This document shows, piece after piece, positions 14,429 to 22,136 of a DNA stretch of 48,893 nt; the first letter of the stretch is position 1, and each line of letters opens with the position of its first letter. The stretch covers positions 1 to 48,893 of the forward strand of contig JADGRE010000015.1 of NCBI GenBank assembly GCA_017881185.1, read 5' to 3'. Position numbers and translations under genes: made by a program. Source of the DNA: Pseudomonadota bacterium (GTDB lineage: Bacteria; Myxococcota_A; Polyangia; Polyangiales; JAFGIB01). The notes beneath the pieces are model-generated. The model saw nothing but the letters and a program-made list of their open reading frames with translations, had not been told where the DNA came from and ran no database searches.

Positions 14429-14595
14429 GCGGCGTACAAGCTATCACAAAAGCCCTGGGAGCCACCTGCCCGGCAGGCCCTACGGTGCTATTCTGAGCCA
14501 GGCACGTGGCAGTCGTAGCGCACACGCACACGGCACCCGGCGGGGCACGGCGTAGCGCCGGCCGCTCCGTGGTTTCCCTGCATGTCGAGCGTTGG

Positions 14596-15675
14596 ATGCG
14601 CCGCATGCTGGTCGTGCTGGCCATGCTCGTCGCCTCCGTGTTCGCGAGCGGCAGCGCGCACGCCGACCTCGGCAAGCAGCTGCCCAATGGCTACGTGAGC
14701 ACGCACATTGGCAAGGTGCAGTGGACCTACCCGGTGTCTGCAACGGCGGAGACGCGCGACTTGCAAGCGGCCGAGCCCGCAGCGTTCTCGCGCGTGGTTC
14801 ACGAGCTGGGCGTGGTCGTCGCGGCCGACCTCGACATTCGCATCGCGGTGAACCCAGCGCAGATGCAGAGCCTCGCGCCCGATGGCCTGCCACTGCCGGA
14901 CTACGCGGACGGCATCGCGTTTCCCGAACGCGGACTCATCTTGCTCACGCTGACCGAGCCGCAGACCTGGCTGCGGCCCAACATGAAGGCCGTGCTCACG
15001 CACGAGCTCTCGCACGTTGCGCTGTACCGCAGCACCGGCGGCGCCGCTGTGCCGCGCTGGTTCTCCGAGGGCGTCGCCCTGCATCAGGCCGGCGAGAGCG
15101 CGTTCAGCCGCCTGCACACGCTCTGGGAGGCCACCTTGCGCGGGCGGCTCATCCCGCTCGATCGCCTGGCCGCGTCGTTCCCGTCGCGCCACGGCGAGGT
15201 CGACCTGGCGTACGCGCAGAGCGCCGACTTCGTGGGCTTCATGCTGGGCGGCACCGATGAGCGCGCACGCTTCCGCGAGCTGCTGCGCGCGCTGGCCAGG
15301 GGCACCCCGTTCGCCGACGCCCTAACCCACGCGTACCACGTGCCGCTCGGCTACATGGAGCGGGACTGGCGCGCGACGCTCACGCAGCGCTTCGGACGCT
15401 GGCCGGCGCTCTTGATGGGGCTCACCTTCGTCTGGGTGCTGGGCGCGGTCTTGCTGGTGGCCGGCTACATCCGAACGCGCGGGCGGCACAAGGCCACGCT
15501 GCGGCGTTGGGCTATCGAGGAAGCTCCGCTGGCGCAGCCGCCTGCCGTGGTGCCACCACCGCTGCCGGTCACGCCCGCACAGTCGAACATCGACGAGTTC
15601 TTCGACAAGCGCGCCAAGGGCGATTCGGGCATCCCAACGGTGGTGCACGACGGCCAGAGTCACACGCTGCACTAG
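14596..15675 (+). CDS. Membrane-anchored HExxH zinc peptidase (peptidase MA-like)
   Basis: I choose the ATG giving MRRMLVVLAMLVASVFASGS. The longer GTG start at 14506 would place a basic stretch before the signal sequence. Mature residues follow AHA. The zinc-binding HELSH is at residues 136-140, with a Glu-containing WFSEGVA about 20 residues later as likely third ligand. A transmembrane helix (LLMGLTFVWVLGAVLLVAGY, near 280) and a Pro-rich cytosolic tail (PPAVVPPPLPVTP) close the protein. This suggests a periplasmic peptidase fixed to the inner membrane, substrate unknown. It is followed 21 nt later by the large lipoprotein gene. Confidence 0.8.
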   Translation: MRRMLVVLAMLVASVFASGSAHADLGKQLPNGYVSTHIGKVQWTYPVSATAETRDLQAAEPAAFSRVVHELGVVVAADLDIRIAVNPAQMQSLAPDGLPLPDYADGIAFPERGLILLTLTEPQTWLRPNMKAVLTHELSHVALYRSTGGAAVPRWFSEGVALHQAGESAFSRLHTLWEATLRGRLIPLDRLAASFPSRHGEVDLAYAQSADFVGFMLGGTDERARFRELLRALARGTPFADALTHAYHVPLGYMERDWRATLTQRFGRWPALLMGLTFVWVLGAVLLVAGYIRTRGRHKATLRRWAIEEAPLAQPPAVVPPPLPVTPAQSNIDEFFDKRAKGDSGIPTVVHDGQSHTLH

Positions 15676-15696
15676 CTCCGGTGTATCGTAGGCGCC

Positions 15697-17781
15697 GTGA
15701 CTGGCGTGGGTGCAACACTGGGGCGCAGCGGCGCAAACGCTGCGCTGCTGCTCGCTTGCTTGGCGGGCGGGCTGCTCGGCTGTTCGCGCACGGGGCTCAA
15801 GGTCTCGCCGAGCGCGGGCGCAGCTGCGCGGTGCGCGCAGCGCTGCGACGACCGTGTGTTCTGCAACGGCCCGGAGAGCTGCGACCCGCAAACCGGAAGT
15901 TGCCTGCCCGGCAAAGCACCCAGCTGCGACGACAAGAGCGAGTGCACGCTGGACCGCTGCGACGAGAACCAGCGCGCATGCGTGCACGACCGAGCGCCTC
16001 GCGACGAAGACGCCGACGGCTGGGACGCCTGCAACGGTGACTGCAACGACCACGATCCCAGCATCCATCCGCAGGCGGTCGAGATCTGCGACAACATCGA
16101 CCAGAACTGCAACGGCCAGGTCGACGAAGGCTTGCGCTCCGAGTGCGGCGACTGCCGGCCCGGTTGCAGGTTGCTGTACCTGCCGGGGAAGTCGCCGTGG
16201 CAGCCGGGCATCGACAATTCGTCGGCGGTTGCCGTGGCAGGCAACGATCTGGTGCTCAGCGGCCAGAACCACGAGCGCTACGACGCCTGGATCGCCAACG
16301 ACATCGACGCCAAAGTGACGCGGCTCGATACCCGCGACGGCTCGCAGCTGGCCCGCTACGACAGCGCGCTGCGCGACGGCAGCAACCACGCCGAGCCGCT
16401 CGACACGCTGTGCGATCGCGACAAGACCAACCCCCAGCCGGGCGGCAACTGCCCGTCGCGCACTTCGGTGAATTTGCAGGGCGCGGTGTACGTGGCCAAC
16501 CGCGCGTTCGGGCGGCAGGGCACGGTGACCAAGATCGCCGGCTTCGAGGAAGACTGCATCGACCGCAACCACGACGGCACGATCCAGACCTCGCACGACG
16601 TCAATGGCAACGGGCGTATCGATCTGCAAGAGCCAGGCGAGTACCTCGGCCAGGACGACGAGTGCCTGTTGTGGACCGTCGACGTGGGCAGCGTGGGCGG
16701 TGTGCCGCGCGCGCTGGCAGTTGCAGCTGACGGCAGCGTGTGGGTCGGACTGCACGGCGATCAGAAAGTGCTGAAGCTCGATCCCGACAGCGGGAAGATC
16801 CTGGCCACGCTGGCCGTGCCTGGCTTCAAGCCCTACGGCGCCGCCATGGACGGCCACGGCACGCTGTGGCTCACCGAGGCGCTCACCGGGCAGATCTTGT
16901 CGATAGACACCAAGGCCGGGCGCGTGGGGCAAGCGCTGTCTGCGCCTGCACCGGAGAAGGGCTGCCCGAGCTCGTACGGCATCGCCGTGGACACGAGCGA
17001 CCGGGTGTGGATGGCCGGGTTCACCTGCCCGTATGCATTCCGCTACGACCCACAGCAGGGCGAATGGTTCAGCGTGCACCTGCCCGACGCGGGCGTGATG
17101 CGCGGCATCGCCGCCGACGACAACGGGCACATCTACGTGGCCTCTTCGTACGATTGGGTCACCATCAACACCGACTCCCGCTTCGGTTATATCGACGCGA
17201 GCGCGCCGATCACGCGCCTGACCATGTTCGACGCGGCCGACGGCGGGCATCTCAAGACCTTCGGCGGCAAGGATGCACCCTTGCCTGGCGGCGGCAGCAT
17301 CGGCGTTGGACTCGACGCCGACGGACGCGCCTGGCTCGTCAACCGCGAAAACGGCTCGGCCACGCGGGTAGACCCGAAGACCGGCGATGCGGCGCAGTTC
17401 GGCGTAGGCGCGATGCCGTACACCTACTCCGACTTCACCGGCTACAGCCTGCGGCGCATCGTGGCACCCTCGGGCTTCATCCGCGGCGTGCTCGACGGCT
17501 GCGCGATGGGGCCTTCGGAGTGGGAGAAGCTCACGGTCGACGCGCAGCTGCCCGCCGGCGCGAGCATTCAAATACGCGCGCGCACCGCGGCAAGCCGCGA
17601 CGCGCTCACGCACGCGGCGTGGTTCGGCCCGTGGTCGAGCTCGCCTGTCGATCTCTTGATGTCACCCGGGCCATTGCCGGAGGACCGCTTCATCGAGATC
17701 GAGGCGCGCCTACTGTCGACCGACCGCCGCAACACGCCGCTACTGCACCAGATCGAGCTGCAGGTGCACTGCCCGATCTGA
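15697..17781 (+). CDS. Large lipoprotein with MopE-type Cys-rich region and NHL/Vgb-like propeller
   Basis: The 694-residue protein starts at GTG and has a signal sequence ending LAGGLLGC (lipobox). Residues 45-150 form a Cys-rich region with CNGPESCDPQTGSC and the calcium/copper-type MopE motif (DADGWDACNGDCNDHDP followed by EICDNIDQNCNGQVDEG). From about 160 a propeller of repeated YVWGL-like blades follows (GSVWVGLHGDQKVLKLDPDS, GTLWLTEALTGQILSIDTKA, DRVWMAGFTCPYAFRYDP, RAWLVNRENGSATRVDP), like NHL repeats or virginiamycin B lyase. A calcium-loop-like DRNHDGTIQT/DVNGNGRIDLQ pair sits near 290. A surface-exposed binding or structural role is likely, and no catalytic centre is recognised. 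Confidence 0.85.
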   Translation: MTGVGATLGRSGANAALLLACLAGGLLGCSRTGLKVSPSAGAAARCAQRCDDRVFCNGPESCDPQTGSCLPGKAPSCDDKSECTLDRCDENQRACVHDRAPRDEDADGWDACNGDCNDHDPSIHPQAVEICDNIDQNCNGQVDEGLRSECGDCRPGCRLLYLPGKSPWQPGIDNSSAVAVAGNDLVLSGQNHERYDAWIANDIDAKVTRLDTRDGSQLARYDSALRDGSNHAEPLDTLCDRDKTNPQPGGNCPSRTSVNLQGAVYVANRAFGRQGTVTKIAGFEEDCIDRNHDGTIQTSHDVNGNGRIDLQEPGEYLGQDDECLLWTVDVGSVGGVPRALAVAADGSVWVGLHGDQKVLKLDPDSGKILATLAVPGFKPYGAAMDGHGTLWLTEALTGQILSIDTKAGRVGQALSAPAPEKGCPSSYGIAVDTSDRVWMAGFTCPYAFRYDPQQGEWFSVHLPDAGVMRGIAADDNGHIYVASSYDWVTINTDSRFGYIDASAPITRLTMFDAADGGHLKTFGGKDAPLPGGGSIGVGLDADGRAWLVNRENGSATRVDPKTGDAAQFGVGAMPYTYSDFTGYSLRRIVAPSGFIRGVLDGCAMGPSEWEKLTVDAQLPAGASIQIRARTAASRDALTHAAWFGPWSSSPVDLLMSPGPLPEDRFIEIEARLLSTDRRNTPLLHQIELQVHCPI

Positions 17782-17802
17782 GCACAACCAGCCGGCAACG
17801 GC

Positions 17803-17946
17803 TCACTTGGCTTGGTTGGCGGTTTGGTCGAGATGGATCGGAAACTTGGGGGTGCCTTCGCGCGCACGCTTGCGAGCCTTGTCTCTGCCCACGCTTGCGC
17901 GCTTCCTGCGGCGGCGCAGCTCGGTCTTCTTGGTATCCGATGCCAT
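17803..17946 (-). CDS. 47-residue basic protein of unknown function
   Basis: The start is the ATG giving MASDTKKTELRRRRKR, with an excellent ribosome site AAGGAG 7 nt before it. The track start further upstream is unnecessary. The protein is Lys/Arg-rich in its first 30 residues and ends in GTPKFPIHLDQTANQAK. Similar short KR-rich proteins ending in a TPxFPIH-type motif occur in Myxococcota genomes as far as I recall. Nucleic acid or ribosome binding would fit the charge, but this is inference. It lies alone between a plus-strand lipoprotein and the minus-strand hydrolase gene. Confidence 0.7.
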   Translation of the reverse strand: MASDTKKTELRRRRKRASVGRDKARKRAREGTPKFPIHLDQTANQAK

Positions 17947-18004
17947 GACTGTCTCCTTGTCGGGCGGTGGTGTAACGGACCTTGCGGCGCGGGTCAAATG
18001 CGGA

Positions 18005-19156
18005 TCAGAGACAGGCGTAGAGTGCCTCGATGAGGCGCCTGGGACGCTCGCCCACGAGGACGTTCATCCCGGACCGGTTCATGACGTAGCCAAAGGCCAG
18101 CTGGGCCTCGGGGTCGGCGAAGCCGATGGAGCCGCCCATGCCCGGGTGACCGAAGGCCCCGGCGTTGGGGCTGAACCAGCCACCGCCGCTGGGCTGGGAA
18201 AGCATGAAACCCAGGCCGAAGCGCGTGGTGACGCGCAGCACGGCGTCGGGGCCGAAGGACTGCTCCTGCGCGCAGCGCGCGACGCCCTCGCGGCTGAGCA
18301 GCTGTGGCCGGAGCGACGCCACCCCGGCGTAGATGGCTGCGAGGCCCGCCGCGCTGGCGTGGCCGTTGGACGCGGGGATCTCGGCCTCTCGCCATTGACG
18401 CGTGCTCACCGCGCCGGGCGACGGCAGCGGGTTGATGAAAGCCAGCGCCGTCATGGAGCGGGGCTCGTTCATGAACACGCTCATGAGATCGAGCTCGCCC
18501 GCTGGCGGTGTTTCTCCGAGCGGACGCGTGAGCTTGGCGACGCGCACATCTTCGTTGGCCGCCAGACCGATATGCGCGTCCGCGCCGAGCGGGCCGGCGA
18601 TCTCTTCACGGAAGTAGCGACCGATGCTCCTGCCGGTGATGCGCAGGACCAATTCGGCGAGCAGAAAGCCGAAGGTCTGCGCGTGGTAGCCGTGCTGGGT
18701 GCCCGGCTCCCAGAACGGCGTCTCGGCGGCCAGCGCACGCGCCATAGTGGCTTGGTCGTAGAGCGCGGCGTGCGGCAGCGGCTGCCGCAGCGCGGGTAGC
18801 GCCGAGCGATGACCGAGCACGTGGCGCACGGTGATGGCGCCCTTACCGGCGGCCGCGAACTCGGGCCAGTACTGCGCGACGGGGGCTTCGAGGTCGATGC
18901 GGCCGGCTTCGAGCAAGTGGTGCACGCACAGGGCGGCCCAGCCCTTGGTGGTGGAATACACGTTCACCAGCGTGTCGCGCTGCCACGCTTTGTTGTCGGA
19001 GCGCGATGCCAGCCCACCCCACAGGTCGACCACCACGCGCCCGCCCACGTGCACCACCACGGCGGCGCCCAGCTCGCCATGCTGCGCGAAGTTCTCCGCA
19101 AAGGCCTCGCGCACGGGCTCGAAGCGTGTGTCCAGCTGACCGTGCAGCTCGCTCAT
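18005..19156 (-). CDS. Serine hydrolase of the class C beta-lactamase / family VIII esterase fold
   Basis: I choose the ATG giving MSELHGQLDT, 4 nt after the dusB stop; the longer track start lies inside dusB. The nucleophile motif STTK is at residues 68-71 (S68, K71). The second motif is GYHAQTFGFLLAEL, with Tyr in the place of the YxN motif, as in esterases of this family. A HPGMGGSIGFADPEAQLAFG segment lies near 340. These enzymes are serine beta-lactamase-like esterases or transacylases. Without a signal peptide a cytosolic esterase is more likely than a true beta-lactamase. Tight spacing suggests cotranscription with dusB. Confidence 0.88.
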   Translation of the reverse strand: MSELHGQLDTRFEPVREAFAENFAQHGELGAAVVVHVGGRVVVDLWGGLASRSDNKAWQRDTLVNVYSTTKGWAALCVHHLLEAGRIDLEAPVAQYWPEFAAAGKGAITVRHVLGHRSALPALRQPLPHAALYDQATMARALAAETPFWEPGTQHGYHAQTFGFLLAELVLRITGRSIGRYFREEIAGPLGADAHIGLAANEDVRVAKLTRPLGETPPAGELDLMSVFMNEPRSMTALAFINPLPSPGAVSTRQWREAEIPASNGHASAAGLAAIYAGVASLRPQLLSREGVARCAQEQSFGPDAVLRVTTRFGLGFMLSQPSGGGWFSPNAGAFGHPGMGGSIGFADPEAQLAFGYVMNRSGMNVLVGERPRRLIEALYACL

Positions 19157-19160
19157 GCGT

Positions 19161-20342
19161 TCACCCGCCGCTCTCGTCGTCTTCGGTCTCGGGCAGCGGC
19201 GGCGTTTCGTCGTCCAGGCTGTCGAGGTAGCCGTCGGGCAGCGCGACCTTCTGCGTGCCGCCGGTCTTGCCACGTGGTACGCGCATCGCACCGGGCGGAA
19301 ACGCTTCGTTGCCGTCGAGGGTATCGAGCACGTCTTGCAGCTCGATCAGCGTCTGCACGCGCATCACGCTGTCGCGCATGCGCGCGCTGCCACGGAAACC
19401 CTTGGTGTACCAGGTGGCGTGCTTGCGAAACTGGCGCATGGCCAGGGGTTCGCCGACCCAGTCGCACAAGGCGCGGGCGTGACGCAGCATGATGGCTGCC
19501 ACCTCGGCCATGCGCGGTGGGTTCTGCGGCTGCCGACCATCGAACACGTCGGCGAGATCGCGGAACAGCCACGGGCGCCCGAGACAGCCGCGGCCCACCA
19601 CCACACCGTCGCAGCCGGTCGCGCGCATCATGCGCAGCGCGTCTTCCGCTTCCCAGATGTCGCCGTTACCGAGCACCGGGATGCGCGTGACCTGTTGCTT
19701 CAGCCGACCGATGGCGTCCCAACGCGCTTGACCGGCGTAGAGCTGCGCGGCCGTGCGCGCGTGCAATGCCACGTACGCGCAGCCTTCCTCTTGCCCGATG
19801 CGCCCGGAGTCCGAGCAGGTCTCGTGCTCGTCGTCGATGCCGATGCGGAACTTGATCGTGACCGGCACGTGCGCGGCGCCGCGCACGGCGGCACGCACGA
19901 TGTTGGCGAGCAGCTTGGGCTTGAGCGCAATCGCTGCACCGCCGCCGCGACGGGTGACCTTGCGCACCGGACAGCCGAAGTTGAGATCGAGGTGATCCAC
20001 CCTACCCTCGCCCACCAGACGCTTGGCGGCTTCGCCCACGTAGTATGGGTCGACGCCGTAGAGTTGCAGCGAGCGGATGCTTTCGTCGGGAGCGAAGTCG
20101 GCGAGCTTCTCCGCCTTTGCGCGCTGCTCGACCAGCGGGCGCGCTGTGATCATTTCGCTCACGTACAGGCCGGCACCGAAGCCGCGACAGATCGAGCGAA
20201 ACGGCGGATTGGTGACGCCGGCCATCGGCGCGAGCACCACGGGCGGCCAGATCGACAGCTTGCCCAACGGCAGGGCTTTGAACTCGCCTGGCTCCGCCGG
20301 TGCAATCTCGCGGTTTTGTTCGCTGCGGTAGGTCGGGTCCAT
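19161..20342 (-). CDS. dusB: tRNA-dihydrouridine synthase, DusB type
   Basis: I choose ATG 20342 (MDPTYRSEQN). The track frame extends another 86 codons without a plausible N-terminus. The 393-residue TIM barrel has VVLAPMAGVTNPPFR at the start, the active-site Cys124 in LDLNFGCPVRKVTRRGGGAA, the FMN-binding region VTIKFRIGIDD and GNGDIWEAEDAL with DGVVVGRGCLGRPW. The enzyme reduces uridine in the tRNA D-loop with NADPH. The last 60 or so residues form an acidic tail (TPPLPETEDDESGG), longer than usual. No ribosome site is obvious. The downstream hydrolase gene follows immediately. Confidence 0.92.
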   Translation of the reverse strand: MDPTYRSEQNREIAPAEPGEFKALPLGKLSIWPPVVLAPMAGVTNPPFRSICRGFGAGLYVSEMITARPLVEQRAKAEKLADFAPDESIRSLQLYGVDPYYVGEAAKRLVGEGRVDHLDLNFGCPVRKVTRRGGGAAIALKPKLLANIVRAAVRGAAHVPVTIKFRIGIDDEHETCSDSGRIGQEEGCAYVALHARTAAQLYAGQARWDAIGRLKQQVTRIPVLGNGDIWEAEDALRMMRATGCDGVVVGRGCLGRPWLFRDLADVFDGRQPQNPPRMAEVAAIMLRHARALCDWVGEPLAMRQFRKHATWYTKGFRGSARMRDSVMRVQTLIELQDVLDTLDGNEAFPPGAMRVPRGKTGGTQKVALPDGYLDSLDDETPPLPETEDDESGG

Positions 20343-20483
20343 GGTGTGCGGGCGTCGGACAGCGCGGCAATATGTGGCATGGGACCGAGCCTGACAAGGC
20401 GCGCTGACAGATGCGGTGCAAGCTGTTGCCCGCGCGGGTGGCGGACACGTGAAGAGCGGCAGCGAGCGTGCTAAAGAAGCCCG

Positions 20484-21206
20484 GTGGGGATGCGGCACAG
20501 CTTCAGCGGGTTCGCGCTGGTCCTGCTGACGGCAGGCTGCTACCAGTCGTCGGCGCAGAACCGAGGCTTCAGCTTGCGTGACGCTGGCGTGCGCGGTCAT
20601 TCAGCCGACGCTGCCGCTTCCCTCGACGCCGCAGCGCTCGCCACAGCTGCCGACGCTGCAAGCACGCTGCGCACCGATGCCGGAGCGAGCGCCGATGCCG
20701 GAGGCAAGCCCTGCGTAGGCAGCAGCTGCACACCGCACATCAGCGCCTGCGCCGACCGCTCGCGCAGCACGATGCTGCTGCAGCTCATGCACCAGTCCGG
20801 ACGGTGTGCGGCAGAGTGCGAGCTCACACTGTCGCTGGCTGCGCACGGCAGCGGCTGCGACCAGGCCGTGCTGGACGTTTGCGGCAACGGACACGGCGCG
20901 TGCACGCGGCACAACACTGGCGTGCTCAGCGCGACGGCGCACGAGCGGGCACGCACCTTGGCCTCGAAGCTGGTGGGCACTCGACTTGCCGACAGCTACG
21001 GCTGCCCCGGCTGCGCAGACGAGCCCTACGCCACGTTGCAGCTGTCGAGAAACGACCAGCAGACCATGCACAACTACGACGTGGGCTCCGTGCCCAGCGA
21101 GCTTGCCGACGCAGACACCTTCATGGCCGCGCTGCTGGACGCGCTCAACCACTGCACAGCGGTGCCCGAGCTCGCGCTCGACCCGGGCTGCAAGCCGGCA
21201 CCGTAA
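20484..21206 (+). CDS. Lipoprotein of unknown function, Ala/Asp linker plus Cys-rich domain
   Basis: The frame starts at GTG, or at the ATG two codons later. A signal sequence ends in LTAGC (lipobox, Cys near 19). Residues 30-80 are an Ala/Asp/Ser-rich linker. The C-terminal half has paired cysteines (CAADRS..., CAAECEL, DQAVLDVCGNGHGAC, YGCPGC, ALDPGC), suggesting a disulfide-bonded exported domain. I recognise no family. It stands in a 1-kb slot between divergently oriented dusB and the convergent aminotransferase gene, so its operon context gives no clue. Confidence 0.65.
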   Translation: MGMRHSFSGFALVLLTAGCYQSSAQNRGFSLRDAGVRGHSADAAASLDAAALATAADAASTLRTDAGASADAGGKPCVGSSCTPHISACADRSRSTMLLQLMHQSGRCAAECELTLSLAAHGSGCDQAVLDVCGNGHGACTRHNTGVLSATAHERARTLASKLVGTRLADSYGCPGCADEPYATLQLSRNDQQTMHNYDVGSVPSELADADTFMAALLDALNHCTAVPELALDPGCKPAP

Positions 21207-21261
21207 GAGCCGCGCTCAATGCCCGATCGCGGCGGCTTGCGCGGCGGGACGCTCGTGAGCC

Positions 21262-22128
21262 TCAGCGACCGACCAGCTCGCGGTACGCTTGCATCAGCCG
21301 CAGCGTGACCCGACCTGGCTTGCCGTCGCCCACCTGGGCGTCGTCGACGCGCACGACGGGCATGATCTCGCGCACCGAACTGGTGATGAACACCTCGTCG
21401 GCCTGCGTGAGCTCATCGGGAAACAAACGGCGAATGCTCAGCGGGATACCCGCACGTTCGGCCAGCTCGATCACTGTCTGGCGCGTGATGCCCGCCAAGA
21501 TGCCCGCCTCTAACGGCGGCGTGAGCAGCTGGCCGCGACGCACCGCGAAGACGTTGCTGGTGGCGCCTTCGGCGACCTGGCCGCTGCCATCGACCACGAT
21601 GGCCTCTGCGCAGCCGCGCTGCTTCACCTCGTGCAACGCCAAGAGGCTCGCAAGGTAGTTGCTGGCTTTCGCTCCCGCGGCTGCAGTTCCATCGACCGTG
21701 CGCCCGACCCGCACCAGACCTACCGCGATGCCTTGCGCGTAGATGGTGGCCGCCGGCAGGTGCAGGGGCAGCGCGAACACCAGGGTGCTCGGTTCGTGGG
21801 CGTCGGCGATGTCGAGGCCGAGCGAGCCCACGCCGCGTGTCACCATCACACGCAGGTAGCATTCCGGCAGGCCGGAGGCGGCGATGGTGCGATGCAGGTC
21901 GCGCGACCAGCTCTCGAGGCTCGAGGTCACGGGGATCAACAAGCGCTCGCAGGAGCCCTGCAAGCGCTGCAGGTGCTCACGCTCGCGAAACGGCTCGCCA
22001 GCGTAGGTTCGCATCACCTCGAACGCCGAATCGCCGTAGAGGAACCCGCGGTCGAACACCGAGATCTTCGCCTCGGCGGCCGGACATAAGTCCCCATTGA
22101 TGCAGACATGACCTTCGGAAGCACGCAC
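21262..22128 (-). CDS. Class IV PLP-dependent aminotransferase (IlvE/Dat/PabC group)
   Basis: The start is a GTG (MRASEGHVCINGDLCPAAEA) 8 nt past the stop of the TPR gene, giving 288 residues. Relatives begin with an xxNGxxxPAxxA motif, seen here. Signature parts are ISVFDRGFLYGDSAFEVMRTY near 22-42, the Schiff-base Lys in AKASNYLASLL (K154), EGATSNVFAVRRGQLLTPP near 185 and ITRQTVIELAERAGI near 210. Class IV enzymes act as branched-chain or D-amino acid aminotransferases or as aminodeoxychorismate lyases. The sequence alone does not choose among them. The tight junction suggests cotranscription with the giant TPR gene. Confidence 0.9.
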   Translation of the reverse strand: MRASEGHVCINGDLCPAAEAKISVFDRGFLYGDSAFEVMRTYAGEPFREREHLQRLQGSCERLLIPVTSSLESWSRDLHRTIAASGLPECYLRVMVTRGVGSLGLDIADAHEPSTLVFALPLHLPAATIYAQGIAVGLVRVGRTVDGTAAAGAKASNYLASLLALHEVKQRGCAEAIVVDGSGQVAEGATSNVFAVRRGQLLTPPLEAGILAGITRQTVIELAERAGIPLSIRRLFPDELTQADEVFITSSVREIMPVVRVDDAQVGDGKPGRVTLRLMQAYRELVGR

Positions 22129-22136
22129 GCTGGGCC

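Noticed and set aside
15322-17613. 763-aa minus-strand ORF
   Set aside because: It is a shadow of the peptidase and the Cys-rich/propeller lipoprotein, with no protein-like features of its own.
17790-17803. AGCCG-GCAA-CGGCT hairpin as a terminator between convergent genes
   Set aside because: The stem is only 5 bp and no T-run follows on either strand.
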